39,455 nucleotides of DNA from Marine Group II euryarchaeote MED-G34. Its GTDB lineage: Archaea; Thermoplasmatota; Poseidoniia; Poseidoniales; Thalassarchaeaceae. A program made the position numbers and the translations under genes. The stretch lies in contig NTJT01000009.1 in assembly GCA_002457605.1 (NCBI GenBank), forward strand, positions 1 through 39,455, read 5' to 3'. Positions within the stretch are counted from its first letter, which is position 1; every line of letters starts with the position of its first letter. The notes under the pieces are model-generated. The model was not told where the DNA came from, searched no databases, and saw nothing but the letters and a program-made list of their open reading frames with translations. This document shows positions 18,937 to 25,938 of this stretch, piece after piece.

Positions 18937-19524
18937 TCAAGCGCTCTCTACAATCAACCTGTACGCCGTGCTGGAACCTGCTGAACGACTGTACCTGACT
19001 ACTCTGACAATCCTGTTTGTAAGCCAACCTGCAGGGAGTTCATCGTCTCCAACCTCGACTGCTTCTTTGATTGCCTGCACAGCAGGATCAGTGATGAGTA
19101 TCTTTGGCAGTAGTTCCTTGGCCAATCGGGTGGTGCCGTCAGCGTTCTCCTGAGACAGATCCCATGGAGCCAGCGCGGCCTCTTCTTCGTCATGAGGAAC
19201 TAATTCATGATGGGGGACTAGGATGTGATTGAGTACGTTGAACCTGTCATCGCCTTGGGGGATATCGGCATCAAGCAAGGCCTTCCTGGAGATAGTTACC
19301 CTACCAGTGCGTGTCCTCTTTCGTGACGCCATCTGCTCTCTGATTACAGCCATCACATTCTCAAGATCGGCGTCACCAGTCTCTAGCTCGAGTTTTTTGG
19401 CGACTTGATCGACTGACATGCGCTTGATAGCATCCATGTTCGCATCGTCGGCTAGCCGGTGCGCGTGAGTCTCGGATACACCGAGTTCCATCAGGCGCTT
19501 TTTCGTAGAACTCTTTACTGCCAT
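18937..19524 (-). CDS. rpoH: DNA-directed RNA polymerase subunit H with extra N-terminal domain
   Basis: The archaeal Rpo5/RPB5 C-terminal-domain homologue, an assembly-stabilising jaw subunit, is normally about 75-85 residues; here it has 195. The classical domain starts near residue 95 (RFNVLNHILVPHHELV) and includes LPKILITDPAVQAI and the ending IVRVVRYSRSAGSSTAYRLIV, with a short insertion before the final strand pair. It is preceded by a 60-residue helical domain (MAVKSSTKKRLMELGVSETH) and a basic linker. That domain matches the N-terminus of RpoA'' and has a helix-hairpin-helix-like look (LMELGVSETHAHRLADD). The ATG at 19524 is chosen over the upstream in-frame start at 19545, because MAVKSS aligns exactly with MVVKSA of RpoA''. 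It is the first gene of the polymerase operon. Confidence 0.93.
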   Translation of the reverse strand: MAVKSSTKKRLMELGVSETHAHRLADDANMDAIKRMSVDQVAKKLELETGDADLENVMAVIREQMASRKRTRTGRVTISRKALLDADIPQGDDRFNVLNHILVPHHELVPHDEEEAALAPWDLSQENADGTTRLAKELLPKILITDPAVQAIKEAVEVGDDELPAGWLTNRIVRVVRYSRSAGSSTAYRLIVESA

Positions 19525-19540
19525 ATCACGCCCCCTGCCC

Positions 19541-19573
19541 CGCAAAAACCGTGAGCCTGAGGCGTTGTCAGGC
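19541..19573 (-). terminator. Hairpin plus T-tract after tRNA-Lys (terminator or processing signal)
   Basis: On the minus strand, the 3' end of the tRNA runs into GCCTGA-CAACGCC-TCAGGC (19573-19555), a perfect 6-base-pair stem, followed eight bases later by TTTTT (19548-19544). This could end the tRNA transcript or mark 3' processing. The T-tract also lies about 20 bases before the rpoH ATG, so it could instead be part of the rpoH promoter. The stem is certain, the role is not. Confidence 0.35.
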
Positions 19574-19646
19574 GGGCCTGATGGGATTTGAACCCACGGC
19601 CGTCCGGTTAAAAGCCGGATGCTCTACCTGACTAAGCTACAGGCCC
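19573..19646 (-). tRNA. tRNA-Lys (anticodon UUU)
   Basis: The minus strand folds into a complete cloverleaf: acceptor GGGCCTG/CAGGCCC, D-arm GCTT...GAGC with the AGTCAGGTA loop, anticodon stem TCCGG/CCGGA around CTTTTAA (anticodon TTT, lysine), and T-arm GTGGG-TTCAAAT-CCCAT. The discriminator base is G. There is no encoded CCA, which must be added after transcription, and no intron. It lies 48 bases before rpoH on the same strand. Confidence 0.96.
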
Positions 19647-19820
19647 ATAGCAAGTGCTGGGCCTTCAGCGGACCGAGGGGGGGTTGAAAAAGATTACTGA
19701 AAGAGCAATGCTACGCTCCGCACGGATGCGACTCCTCCTTGGGGGGGCGGAGATATCGAATCGGTGTCAGGGGCCTGTACGAATAAAGGTTTTCAGAATC
19801 TACCTGTAGCGGAGGTCCAG

Positions 19821-21185
19821 ATGTACGAAGAACACCGCCATCCTCACCACAGAGCAGGGGGCAAATCGACATCATCAAAGTTCGAAATCGGAGATTCAGG
19901 GCCGTGGGAAATAACGGTCCCACACACAGTTTACCCTCCTCGTGAAGACACCGCCCTACTAGGCCGAGCGTTACTACGGCTGTCTGGTGACTGTGGACAG
20001 GCTACCGAGATTGGATGCGGTAGTGGAGCACTCTCGATTCTGCTCGCCTCGATGGGGTGGAAGGTTGCTGCATGTGATGTCAACCCGTTCGCTGTCGCAG
20101 CGGCTAGGGGCAATGTGGAGAAAGCCGGTTTCGCAGACGTGGTTAATGTCGACGAAGGTGGTCCTGGAGAGCCGGAGTGGGAATTACAAGAAGGGGTTAA
20201 TCTAGTAGTTTGGAACCTACCATATCTGGACCCTTTGGAACATGATGGAGTTTCTCTTGAACCCATTGAAGAGGCTTCGATGTCTGACCTCCCTAGAGGT
20301 TGGTCGGATAAACTTCTAGAGATTGTCGATGATGATCTAATTGATCCGCGTTGCCTAGTAGTTATGCTTCACCGCACCGATCCCGAAAGTCGCAGCAAAC
20401 CTGACAGTTGGATTCGGAACGGATGGTCTTGCAGGCAATTGGACAGTATGAGGCTGGCTGATGAGAGACTCGAGGTGCTGTGCTACTGGAGACCTGGAGC
20501 AGGAGGGGCTGTCACGGTCATGGCTGAGTGTGAATCGACGATGGACGAGGCAAAACAACTCATTGATGGAGGCTGGCAGAGGTTACTTTCTCTCTCACAG
20601 ACCTCCGGCCGAGGCAGGAGAGGAAGTTCATGGCAGACTCAGGAAGGAGGGTTAGCATGCACTTGGGTTCTTTCTGAGGAGATTTTGAAACGGTACCCTC
20701 CTGGACTCATACAGACCTCGGTCGGTGCCGCGGTTTCAGAAGCCTTGGGCTGTTGTGTCAAATGGCCAAACGACTTGGTGACCGAAGATGGTAGGAAACT
20801 GGGAGGTATACTCGTAGAAGGGGATTCAGAGGATGATGGCATCAGAGTTGGTATCGGGCTCAACAAACGGGGCGGTATTATCGATGAAGTGGCTGTAGCC
20901 GGATGGGATGAATACGTTGGAGAGAAAACAGCGATCGAGGTCTTCGACATACTAGATCCGGTTATCTCATCGTACTTCGAGGAGCATTCCCTTGCACCCC
21001 CTGTGGAGGAGAATGAATTGGTGGCACTGTCTTGGAAGAGTCTAGCAAGGTCGCTTTCAACAGGAGTAGGTCTCAAATCCAAGGGATTACGTGTGAGGGC
21101 AGTGGGTTTGAGTTCGGGGGGCCATCTGTTGACCGAGTTCAATGGATTGGTTGTAACGGTTGATGATATCAACACACTCGACTGA
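19821..21185 (+). CDS. Fusion: HemK/Mtq2-like methyltransferase and biotin protein ligase (BirA)
   Basis: 454 residues in two domains. Residues about 25-225 form a class I SAM methyltransferase of the HemK/PrmC/Mtq2 type: VYPPREDTALL entry motif, SAM-binding EIGCGSGAL (63-71), CDVNP acidic strand, and NLPY (132-135) where release-factor methylases have NPPY. Residues about 232-454 form a biotin protein ligase: ESTMDEAK, GRGRRGSSW (263-271), KWPNDL (314-319) and KLGGIL (326-331). The latter should biotinylate the carrier at 35872. No HTH repressor domain is present. The start at 19821 has GGAGGT four bases before it and a TATA-like AATAAAGG about 30 bases upstream; an in-frame GTG at 19764 is less likely. 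The fusion is uninterrupted in one frame. Confidence 0.88.
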   Translation: MYEEHRHPHHRAGGKSTSSKFEIGDSGPWEITVPHTVYPPREDTALLGRALLRLSGDCGQATEIGCGSGALSILLASMGWKVAACDVNPFAVAAARGNVEKAGFADVVNVDEGGPGEPEWELQEGVNLVVWNLPYLDPLEHDGVSLEPIEEASMSDLPRGWSDKLLEIVDDDLIDPRCLVVMLHRTDPESRSKPDSWIRNGWSCRQLDSMRLADERLEVLCYWRPGAGGAVTVMAECESTMDEAKQLIDGGWQRLLSLSQTSGRGRRGSSWQTQEGGLACTWVLSEEILKRYPPGLIQTSVGAAVSEALGCCVKWPNDLVTEDGRKLGGILVEGDSEDDGIRVGIGLNKRGGIIDEVAVAGWDEYVGEKTAIEVFDILDPVISSYFEEHSLAPPVEENELVALSWKSLARSLSTGVGLKSKGLRVRAVGLSSGGHLLTEFNGLVVTVDDINTLD

Positions 21186-21191
21186 ATCCTA

Positions 21192-21503
21192 TTACGTGAG
21201 ACCTTTCTTACCTATTCCGAGCCTCTCCCTGACCAACTTTATCTTCCCTGATCTCGTAATCGTACGACAGCCCTCGTCGGAGTTGATTCTAGATGTGGCT
21301 GCTTCGCAATCATTCAACGGCACCTTGACTATAGCTCCCACGGAGCCATCGGGCTCTATGTAGTGATCATATAATCTCCAGTGTAATCCCTCAAGGAGCC
21401 TTCCTAGAATTTTCTCGCAGGCCTCGCGACTCTCTGCCTGCGAACTGAATCTCACGCCTATCCACCTGCGCTTGCCCCTAGCAGCCTTACCAAGCCCTGC
21501 CAT
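21192..21503 (-). CDS. rnp2: Probable RNase P protein subunit Pop5/Rnp2
   Basis: A 103-residue basic protein. After a short basic leader, KRRWIGVRF resembles the first strand of Pop5 (RRRYI.F). The central GSVGAIVKVPLND corresponds to the family's GIVRC strand. The C-terminus (TITRSGKIKLVRERLGI) matches the typical T...SGTIK..R.RL ending. Pop5 binds the catalytic domain of RNase P RNA with Rpp30 and stimulates tRNA 5' maturation. Assignment is by pattern and length only. An unrelated small RNA-binding protein is the alternative. It is convergent with the methyltransferase-biotin ligase gene, six bases apart, and is followed upstream on the same strand by the FtsZ-like gene. Confidence 0.6.
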   Translation of the reverse strand: MAGLGKAARGKRRWIGVRFSSQAESREACEKILGRLLEGLHWRLYDHYIEPDGSVGAIVKVPLNDCEAATSRINSDEGCRTITRSGKIKLVRERLGIGKKGLT

Positions 21504-21537
21504 GATGGGTGGACAGGGTGACCCTTAATCGAGTTGG

Positions 21538-22443
21538 TCAAAGACCACTGACTACTGCGACCAACCTGATTCGCCCCCTCATCTCGTCACTTGCCCTTGC
21601 TCCCATGATTACTTGGCAATCAGGATCGAGGGAGGAGACGAATGCCTCTGTAACCTCATTCAGATGAGCTAGTGTCATGTCAGGACCTCCCTCTACCTGT
21701 ATCATGCACCCTTTGGCACCATCAACTCTAAGATCTGATAATGGTGACTTACGTGCCTCGCCAACCACCTTATCTGGCCTGTCAGTGGTCCCGGTTCCGA
21801 CAATCAGAGTGGCGTTCCCTGGTCTATTGATTACAGTCCTGAGGTCCATCAGATCGAGATTGATCTTCCCTACCTTAGCAAGAGTAGTCACCAGCCCTTC
21901 AACCAATTCACCAATCCATCCCGATCCTGTCCTCCAGTCATCGTCCCTGTGTCGCGCCTGCCATGCCAACCTCTCCATACTGACTCTGATACAAACGTGG
22001 GAGTTCTCCTCTAGTGCTTGAATTGCGGTCTCGGCAATCTTGCATCGCAGAGGCTGTTCAGCGAAAGGCAGACCTGCGATGGCGATTACGAGACAGTCGT
22101 TCTCATACGCCAGAGAAGCCAATTCAGCCGAGGCACCCGAACCCATCCCCCCTCCGAGTCCTGTCATTATGACTACGAGTTCGGCCTGCTCAAGTAATGG
22201 AGCTACAGAGTCAATGCCGTCCCTGAGGCGGTGAGCTGCCAGTGCGGGAAGAGCGGCGGTGCCTCGGCCATCCCCTCCTGCATCGAGATGCAGGCAGTGT
22301 GCTGCCGAGGCCCCAGCGAATGAAGCCTCATCGGCATCTATGAGCAGTAAGTCAGCTAGTTCGGAACATTTTGTATGAGCCCTCTCAGCCCATGTGCAAC
22401 CTATTCCTCCGACGCCGGCAACGAGAATCGCACCCTCGTCCAT
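21538..22443 (-). CDS. Divergent FtsZ/tubulin-family GTPase
   Basis: About 301 residues spanning the FtsZ core. The T1 loop is GVGGIG (10-15), the tubulin signature T4 is GLGGGMGSG (95-103), the T7 catalytic loop is N195-x-D197-x-x-D200 (INLDLMDLRTVI), and the C-terminal domain has EGGPDMTLAHLNE (251-263) and the final DPDCQVIMGA...GRIRLVAV strands. Differences from canonical FtsZ are M100 where the signature has T, a serine in place of the guanine-contacting asparagine (VSMERL), and no C-terminal tail for FtsA/SepF-type partners. The ATG at 22443 is chosen because the conserved core begins immediately after it. An ATG at 22486-22488 would overlap the TPR gene. It may be a regulatory paralogue rather than the main division ring protein. 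Confidence 0.8.
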   Translation of the reverse strand: MDEGAILVAGVGGIGCTWAERAHTKCSELADLLLIDADEASFAGASAAHCLHLDAGGDGRGTAALPALAAHRLRDGIDSVAPLLEQAELVVIMTGLGGGMGSGASAELASLAYENDCLVIAIAGLPFAEQPLRCKIAETAIQALEENSHVCIRVSMERLAWQARHRDDDWRTGSGWIGELVEGLVTTLAKVGKINLDLMDLRTVINRPGNATLIVGTGTTDRPDKVVGEARKSPLSDLRVDGAKGCMIQVEGGPDMTLAHLNEVTEAFVSSLDPDCQVIMGARASDEMRGRIRLVAVVSGL

Positions 22444-22480
22444 GCGACACCCCTCGTGGCGGGGGCCGTTTAGAATGTGC

Positions 22481-22786
22481 TCAATCATAAGTAAGGAGGC
22501 GCTGGTATCTCCTTCTCTCATCTCGTGCCCAAGCATTGTCCGGCTCAATCTGCAATACGCGTTCATAGTACTCGATGGCCTTCTCCCATTCAGACAGGTA
22601 GCGACCATACATGTGACCCAGATTATTGAGTACTGGAACACAATCAGAATCTCCCTCCAATAGTTCTATCAGAATGGATTCGGCGTTATTTATATCCAGC
22701 ATCTCCATGAGATTCTCTGCCTCTTCGAGACGTTGCAACTGCTCCTCAGAGAGACGGTATACATTACGCCATTGAGGTCCTGACAC
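22481..22786 (-). CDS. Small TPR-repeat protein
   Basis: A 101-residue, fully helical protein with a GTG start. It contains about two tetratricopeptide units: NNAESILIELLEGDSDCVPV then LNNLGHMYGRYLSEWEKAIE followed by YYERVLQIEPDNAWARDE. The last has the typical A..YYE.AL...P.....A form. TPRs mediate protein contacts. It is the first gene of a minus-strand pair with the FtsZ-like GTPase (37-base gap), so a role as partner or adaptor for that GTPase is plausible but inferred. Confidence 0.75.
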   Translation of the reverse strand: MSGPQWRNVYRLSEEQLQRLEEAENLMEMLDINNAESILIELLEGDSDCVPVLNNLGHMYGRYLSEWEKAIEYYERVLQIEPDNAWARDERRRYQRLLTYD

Positions 22787-22827
22787 AGACGCCGCTGGGA
22801 GCGCTATCGTTTGAGGTTTCGTGAATA

Positions 22828-22846
22828 TCTAATGAGTATCATTAGA
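22828..22846. promoter_or_regulatory. Perfect 8-3-8 palindrome before the respiratory operon
   Basis: TCTAATGAGTATCATTAGA is a perfect inverted repeat with 8-base arms around GTA. It is in the 149-base space between the divergent TPR/FtsZ-like pair and the Rieske/cytochrome b operon. A TATA-like CGTTAATATCC lies about 40 bases further downstream, before the GTG at 22936. It has the same geometry as the palindrome at 6415-6433 but a different sequence. It is a likely binding site for a dimeric regulator. Confidence 0.5.
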
Positions 22847-22935
22847 GCGACAGATGCGAGTCCTTCCGAAAGAGGCAAACTGGAACGTTAATATCCCTAT
22901 TCAAGGTGGCTTCGTCCGTACCTTGAGGTGTTAGC

Positions 22936-23751
22936 GTGAGCAGGGTTGGAGCATACTCTCAAAGAGCCTTCATACTCGGGCTAATTGCCCTGCTCATAGC
23001 AGGAGGGACACAGGCGTCGCACCTCGGTATCGGAGGCGATGCCAACGGTGACGGAGATGTTTCCATTGCAGGATGCACTTGCCATAGCGAAGACCCCGAT
23101 AACTCTGTGACCATATTAATCGAGGGAATGCCATACCATTACGAGTCGGGGATTCAATATAATCTGGTCATCCAGTTAATCGGAGGGCCTGACATAGACA
23201 CCTCCTCAAACACTGGTGGGTTCTCAATGATGGTCAGTTCGGGAGTCCTCAGTGCTGGAGAAGGATTTGAAACAATGGTCCAAAACTGGGAGGATGACCT
23301 CACTAGATTGACTCATACAAACTCAGGATCGCAAACGGAAGATAGGAGTTGGCATGTTGTCTGGACAGCTCCTCCTTCGGGAGAAGGTGTAGTCACGATG
23401 TGGCTCGCAGGGAACGCGGTTAATGGCGATCAGATACCCAGTGTTTTAGACAAGTGGAATAGACTCACGGCTACTGTCGATGAAGGTTCTGATGATGGAA
23501 GGACTCGGACAGTCTTCTCCGGAAACGGTGAGATTGAGCCCCCAGCCCCTGCCGAACATGGTGTACATATCCATGAAATGGGTGCTGGACTCAGGGCGCA
23601 CTGGCTCGGCTTGCTGGGATTCGCAGCAGTAATCATCGTCCTGCTCTTCTGCGGATTGTTTCTCCGTTATGGATTCTCCAGGCACTATGTAGGGAGGAGT
23701 AATCTTCTGCGTCTCAGAATCAAGCATCTTCGAAGAGGTGATCAACTGTGA
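22936..23751 (+). CDS. Secreted/membrane-anchored C-x-C-H protein (choice-of-anchor/Reeler-like)
   Basis: 271 residues with a GTG start. An N-terminal signal peptide (residues about 10-27, FILGLIALLIAGGTQA) is followed by a calcium-binding-like loop (GDANGDGDVS), the motif GCTCHS, a beta-sandwich region (about 55-190) with GGF, W.APPSGEG and WLAGNAVNGD typical of choice-of-anchor/Reeler-like domains, and a C-terminal membrane helix (about 226-248) with a basic cytoplasmic tail. The motif is C-x-C-H, not the classic haem c site CxxCH; it might bind a haem or metal, or be structural. It is the first gene of the operon that contains Rieske and cytochrome b, so an extracytoplasmic electron-acceptor or anchoring role is inferred. 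The next gene starts within its stop codon. Confidence 0.72.
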   Translation: MSRVGAYSQRAFILGLIALLIAGGTQASHLGIGGDANGDGDVSIAGCTCHSEDPDNSVTILIEGMPYHYESGIQYNLVIQLIGGPDIDTSSNTGGFSMMVSSGVLSAGEGFETMVQNWEDDLTRLTHTNSGSQTEDRSWHVVWTAPPSGEGVVTMWLAGNAVNGDQIPSVLDKWNRLTATVDEGSDDGRTRTVFSGNGEIEPPAPAEHGVHIHEMGAGLRAHWLGLLGFAAVIIVLLFCGLFLRYGFSRHYVGRSNLLRLRIKHLRRGDQL

Positions 23752-24197
23752 AAGAAGACATCGTGATGAAATTGCTCAGACAAGTAAAGTCTGGTGAGGT
23801 CAGCGTAGAGGACGCACGCGTTGCTCTTGAGGATACCGTTTTGACAGTAGAGGAGTTCGGCGCAGCCGTCGACCATGGGGTGTTCAACGAGCCTGAAATG
23901 GGCACGGTCGTAAGAGCCTCTGTATCGCCCTTCGGAGACTCTATACTGATTCTACTACTGTCCCTTTGGGGTATATTGTGGAGTCTTTACTGGGCAGGGG
24001 CGTTGACCTATGGACTGTTCAATGGTTGGGATCAGCAATCGCTGTCATTCCATATGGGTATGCTCATGCTGACTATAATCATCATAGGTATGGTATATCT
24101 GAAGTTCGTGATGCCCGACGTTGTCATAGTCAAGCACAGGGGCAACAAGTACATCACTTCAAATGACCCTGATGGGTGGAAACAGTACGAGGTATGA
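23748..24197 (+). CDS. Two-helix membrane protein of the respiratory operon
   Basis: 149 residues with a GTG start overlapping the previous stop by four bases. The N-terminal helical stretch LLRQVKSGEVSVEDARVALE resembles SHOCT-like or DUF2089-like segments. Two membrane helices follow near 65-90 and 103-122, then a short hydrophilic tail. It lacks haem-ligand-like histidine pairs and cysteines. Its fixed place between the C-x-C-H protein and the Rieske gene, with overlaps on both sides, suggests an accessory subunit or assembly factor of the complex. No family is recognised. Confidence 0.7.
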   Translation: MKEDIVMKLLRQVKSGEVSVEDARVALEDTVLTVEEFGAAVDHGVFNEPEMGTVVRASVSPFGDSILILLLSLWGILWSLYWAGALTYGLFNGWDQQSLSFHMGMLMLTIIIIGMVYLKFVMPDVVIVKHRGNKYITSNDPDGWKQYEV

Positions 24198-25054
24198 TGA
24201 TGGCGAGAAGATTCAGACTCAGGCCCGTTCCCGGTGAAGCTAGTGCCTCTTCGGAGCCTCCAAACATGATTGATAGGAGGGAGTTCATGCGCCACTCTTT
24301 CAACACCGCTGCGGGTGTCATCACTATGGCGAGTATTGGCGCTATCGGCTTCGCATCTCTCCTAATGGGACAGTCTGATGCAGACGGCGGGGACTCTTCT
24401 GTGCGCTTCTGGGTACCCACCGGTGCCGAGGATTCTGCTTGGTACGGTGACTTGCACCTTGAGCAGATGGACTTTCAGTCCTTCGTCGATGCAGCTGCAA
24501 CCTCGACTACTGGGATGGCGGGGGCTTCTGGAGTTTGGTCCGGCCTCCCTGTCAATGTGATTTATGTCCCTCACGATGAGAACTCTCAGTCCGCACTAGA
24601 GGAAAACAAGCCCCGATTCCAATTCATGGATGGTTACAACGAGAGCGGTGCCTATGTGGGCTCTGGCTTCGAGGTCGACGAGAAACCTGAATACGAGGCC
24701 CTTTCGATTCATGACAACATGATTATCATATTCTCAAGGTGTCCACACTTGTGCTGCATCCCGGGTTGGCAACTGGTTGCAAATGACTTCACTAGTGATC
24801 AATGGAGTCCAGGGGGTGCTGATGCTGGCGGCAACAAGTTGTTCTGTATATGTCACTCCAGTAGGTACGACCCCACGGTCATCGAGAAGAATCGTAACAG
24901 GAACAGGACCAATGGAACCGAGTTCGACTTCATAGGAGTGAAGAGAACCGGGGGCCCTGCGCCAATGGGTATGCCATTGATTCCATTCGAGGTCAACGGG
25001 GGAATCATCGAGGCTCTCGACGACTTCAAAGATTGGTACACATTTTGTGAGTAG
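24194..25054 (+). CDS. Rieske [2Fe-2S] protein with Tat-type signal anchor
   Basis: 286 residues. Near residues 28-57 a twin-arginine-like signal (RREFMR followed by a hydrophobic helix) suggests folded export by Tat and retention as an anchor. The Rieske fold has both cluster boxes: box 1 C183-P-H185-L-C-C188 and box 2 C218-I-C220-H221-S-S. C183, H185, C218 and H221 are the cluster ligands, and C188/C220 the disulfide pair. The box 2 serine and the tyrosine that raise Rieske potential are present (HSSRY). The insertion between box 1 and the N-terminal part is long. The ATG at 24194 overlaps the previous stop (ATGA), with two more in-frame ATGs directly after it. It should accept electrons from quinol at the Qo site of the following cytochrome b. 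Confidence 0.94.
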   Translation: MMMARRFRLRPVPGEASASSEPPNMIDRREFMRHSFNTAAGVITMASIGAIGFASLLMGQSDADGGDSSVRFWVPTGAEDSAWYGDLHLEQMDFQSFVDAAATSTTGMAGASGVWSGLPVNVIYVPHDENSQSALEENKPRFQFMDGYNESGAYVGSGFEVDEKPEYEALSIHDNMIIIFSRCPHLCCIPGWQLVANDFTSDQWSPGGADAGGNKLFCICHSSRYDPTVIEKNRNRNRTNGTEFDFIGVKRTGGPAPMGMPLIPFEVNGGIIEALDDFKDWYTFCE

Positions 25055-25062
25055 GTGATTTA

Positions 25063-25929
25063 GTGATTCAGTTCTGGTTCCTGTGGCTTTTCATTGCCAT
25101 CGTTGTGGTCCTCGTGGCCTTCACACTACGCAAGGAGAGGGACGAAATGCCGAGGACCGATATCCTGCGGGCTGTAGAGACTAGTGCGGGCAGTATGGGT
25201 CTCGCAGAGAAGGGATTCCTGTGGGCATTCTCCTGGCTCGATACAAGATTCCGAATCCAAGACTACTGGGGGATGAGTAAGGATGCATACCACCACATGC
25301 ACAGGCAGATGCCACTTACACACGCTGAGAAGTACAAGTTGCGCATCATCTGGTACTGGTATCCCTTGTATTGCCTCGGAGGAATCTCCTTCCTCGCTTT
25401 CATAATACTGGTAATATCAGGGACGGTACTGGGCCTTTACTACGTCCCCGGAGGAGAGGGGACTCCTTCTCCTGCTTACCTCAGTATGGAGTTCATCATG
25501 GTCGACTTACCGTTCGGCTACATCATGAGATCGATACACCACTGGACGACTCACTTCATGGTGGCGGCGGTGTTCCTTCACATGTGCAGAGTATACTTCA
25601 CCGGAGCGTACCGTAACCCACGTGAGTTGAACTGGCTCATCGGGGTCGCATTGATGTTCTTCACTATCTTCTTCGGCTACTCCGGTTACCTGTTGCCTTG
25701 GGACAGTCTGGCCTTTGGAGCTGCTACCATAGGCATTAACATGGCCAGTTCGACTCCACTAGTAGGTGGTTGGATGGCCAAGGCGCTGTTCGCAGGCACC
25801 ACCCTATCCGGCCAGACGGTGACTAGAATGTACTTCCTGCATGTCTTCATCCTCCCTGTCCTAGTGACCGGCCTGATTCTAGCGCACCTGTTCATCGTAT
25901 GGGTACAGGGTATAGCGGAGCCGCATTGA
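25063..25929 (+). CDS. Cytochrome b, N-terminal (b6-type) subunit
   Basis: A 288-residue membrane protein with a GTG start. An extra N-terminal helix (about 5-22) and a soluble linker precede the four-helix haem bundle. Haem ligands by alignment with cytochrome b6 are H159 and H173 (RSIHHWTTH...FLHMCRVY) and H260 and H275 (FLHVF...AHLFIVWVQG). The 15-residue spacing of the second pair is that of b6 rather than mitochondrial-type b. The sequence TGAYRNPRELNW also matches b6. It carries the two b haems of a bc-type quinol-oxidising complex. It ends ten bases before the gene for the C-terminal half. Confidence 0.95.
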   Translation: MIQFWFLWLFIAIVVVLVAFTLRKERDEMPRTDILRAVETSAGSMGLAEKGFLWAFSWLDTRFRIQDYWGMSKDAYHHMHRQMPLTHAEKYKLRIIWYWYPLYCLGGISFLAFIILVISGTVLGLYYVPGGEGTPSPAYLSMEFIMVDLPFGYIMRSIHHWTTHFMVAAVFLHMCRVYFTGAYRNPRELNWLIGVALMFFTIFFGYSGYLLPWDSLAFGAATIGINMASSTPLVGGWMAKALFAGTTLSGQTVTRMYFLHVFILPVLVTGLILAHLFIVWVQGIAEPH

Positions 25930-25938
25930 GGTAATAGT

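Noticed and set aside
19670-19760. G-runs (seven G's, twice) upstream of the methyltransferase-biotin ligase gene, considered as quadruplex or phase-variable tract
   Set aside because: Only two runs are near each other, they are outside any coding frame, and they do not form the four-run pattern needed.
20639-21175. 178-codon minus-strand open frame
   Set aside because: It is antisense to the biotin ligase domain and low-complexity (Ser/Pro/Thr-rich), as expected for a shadow.
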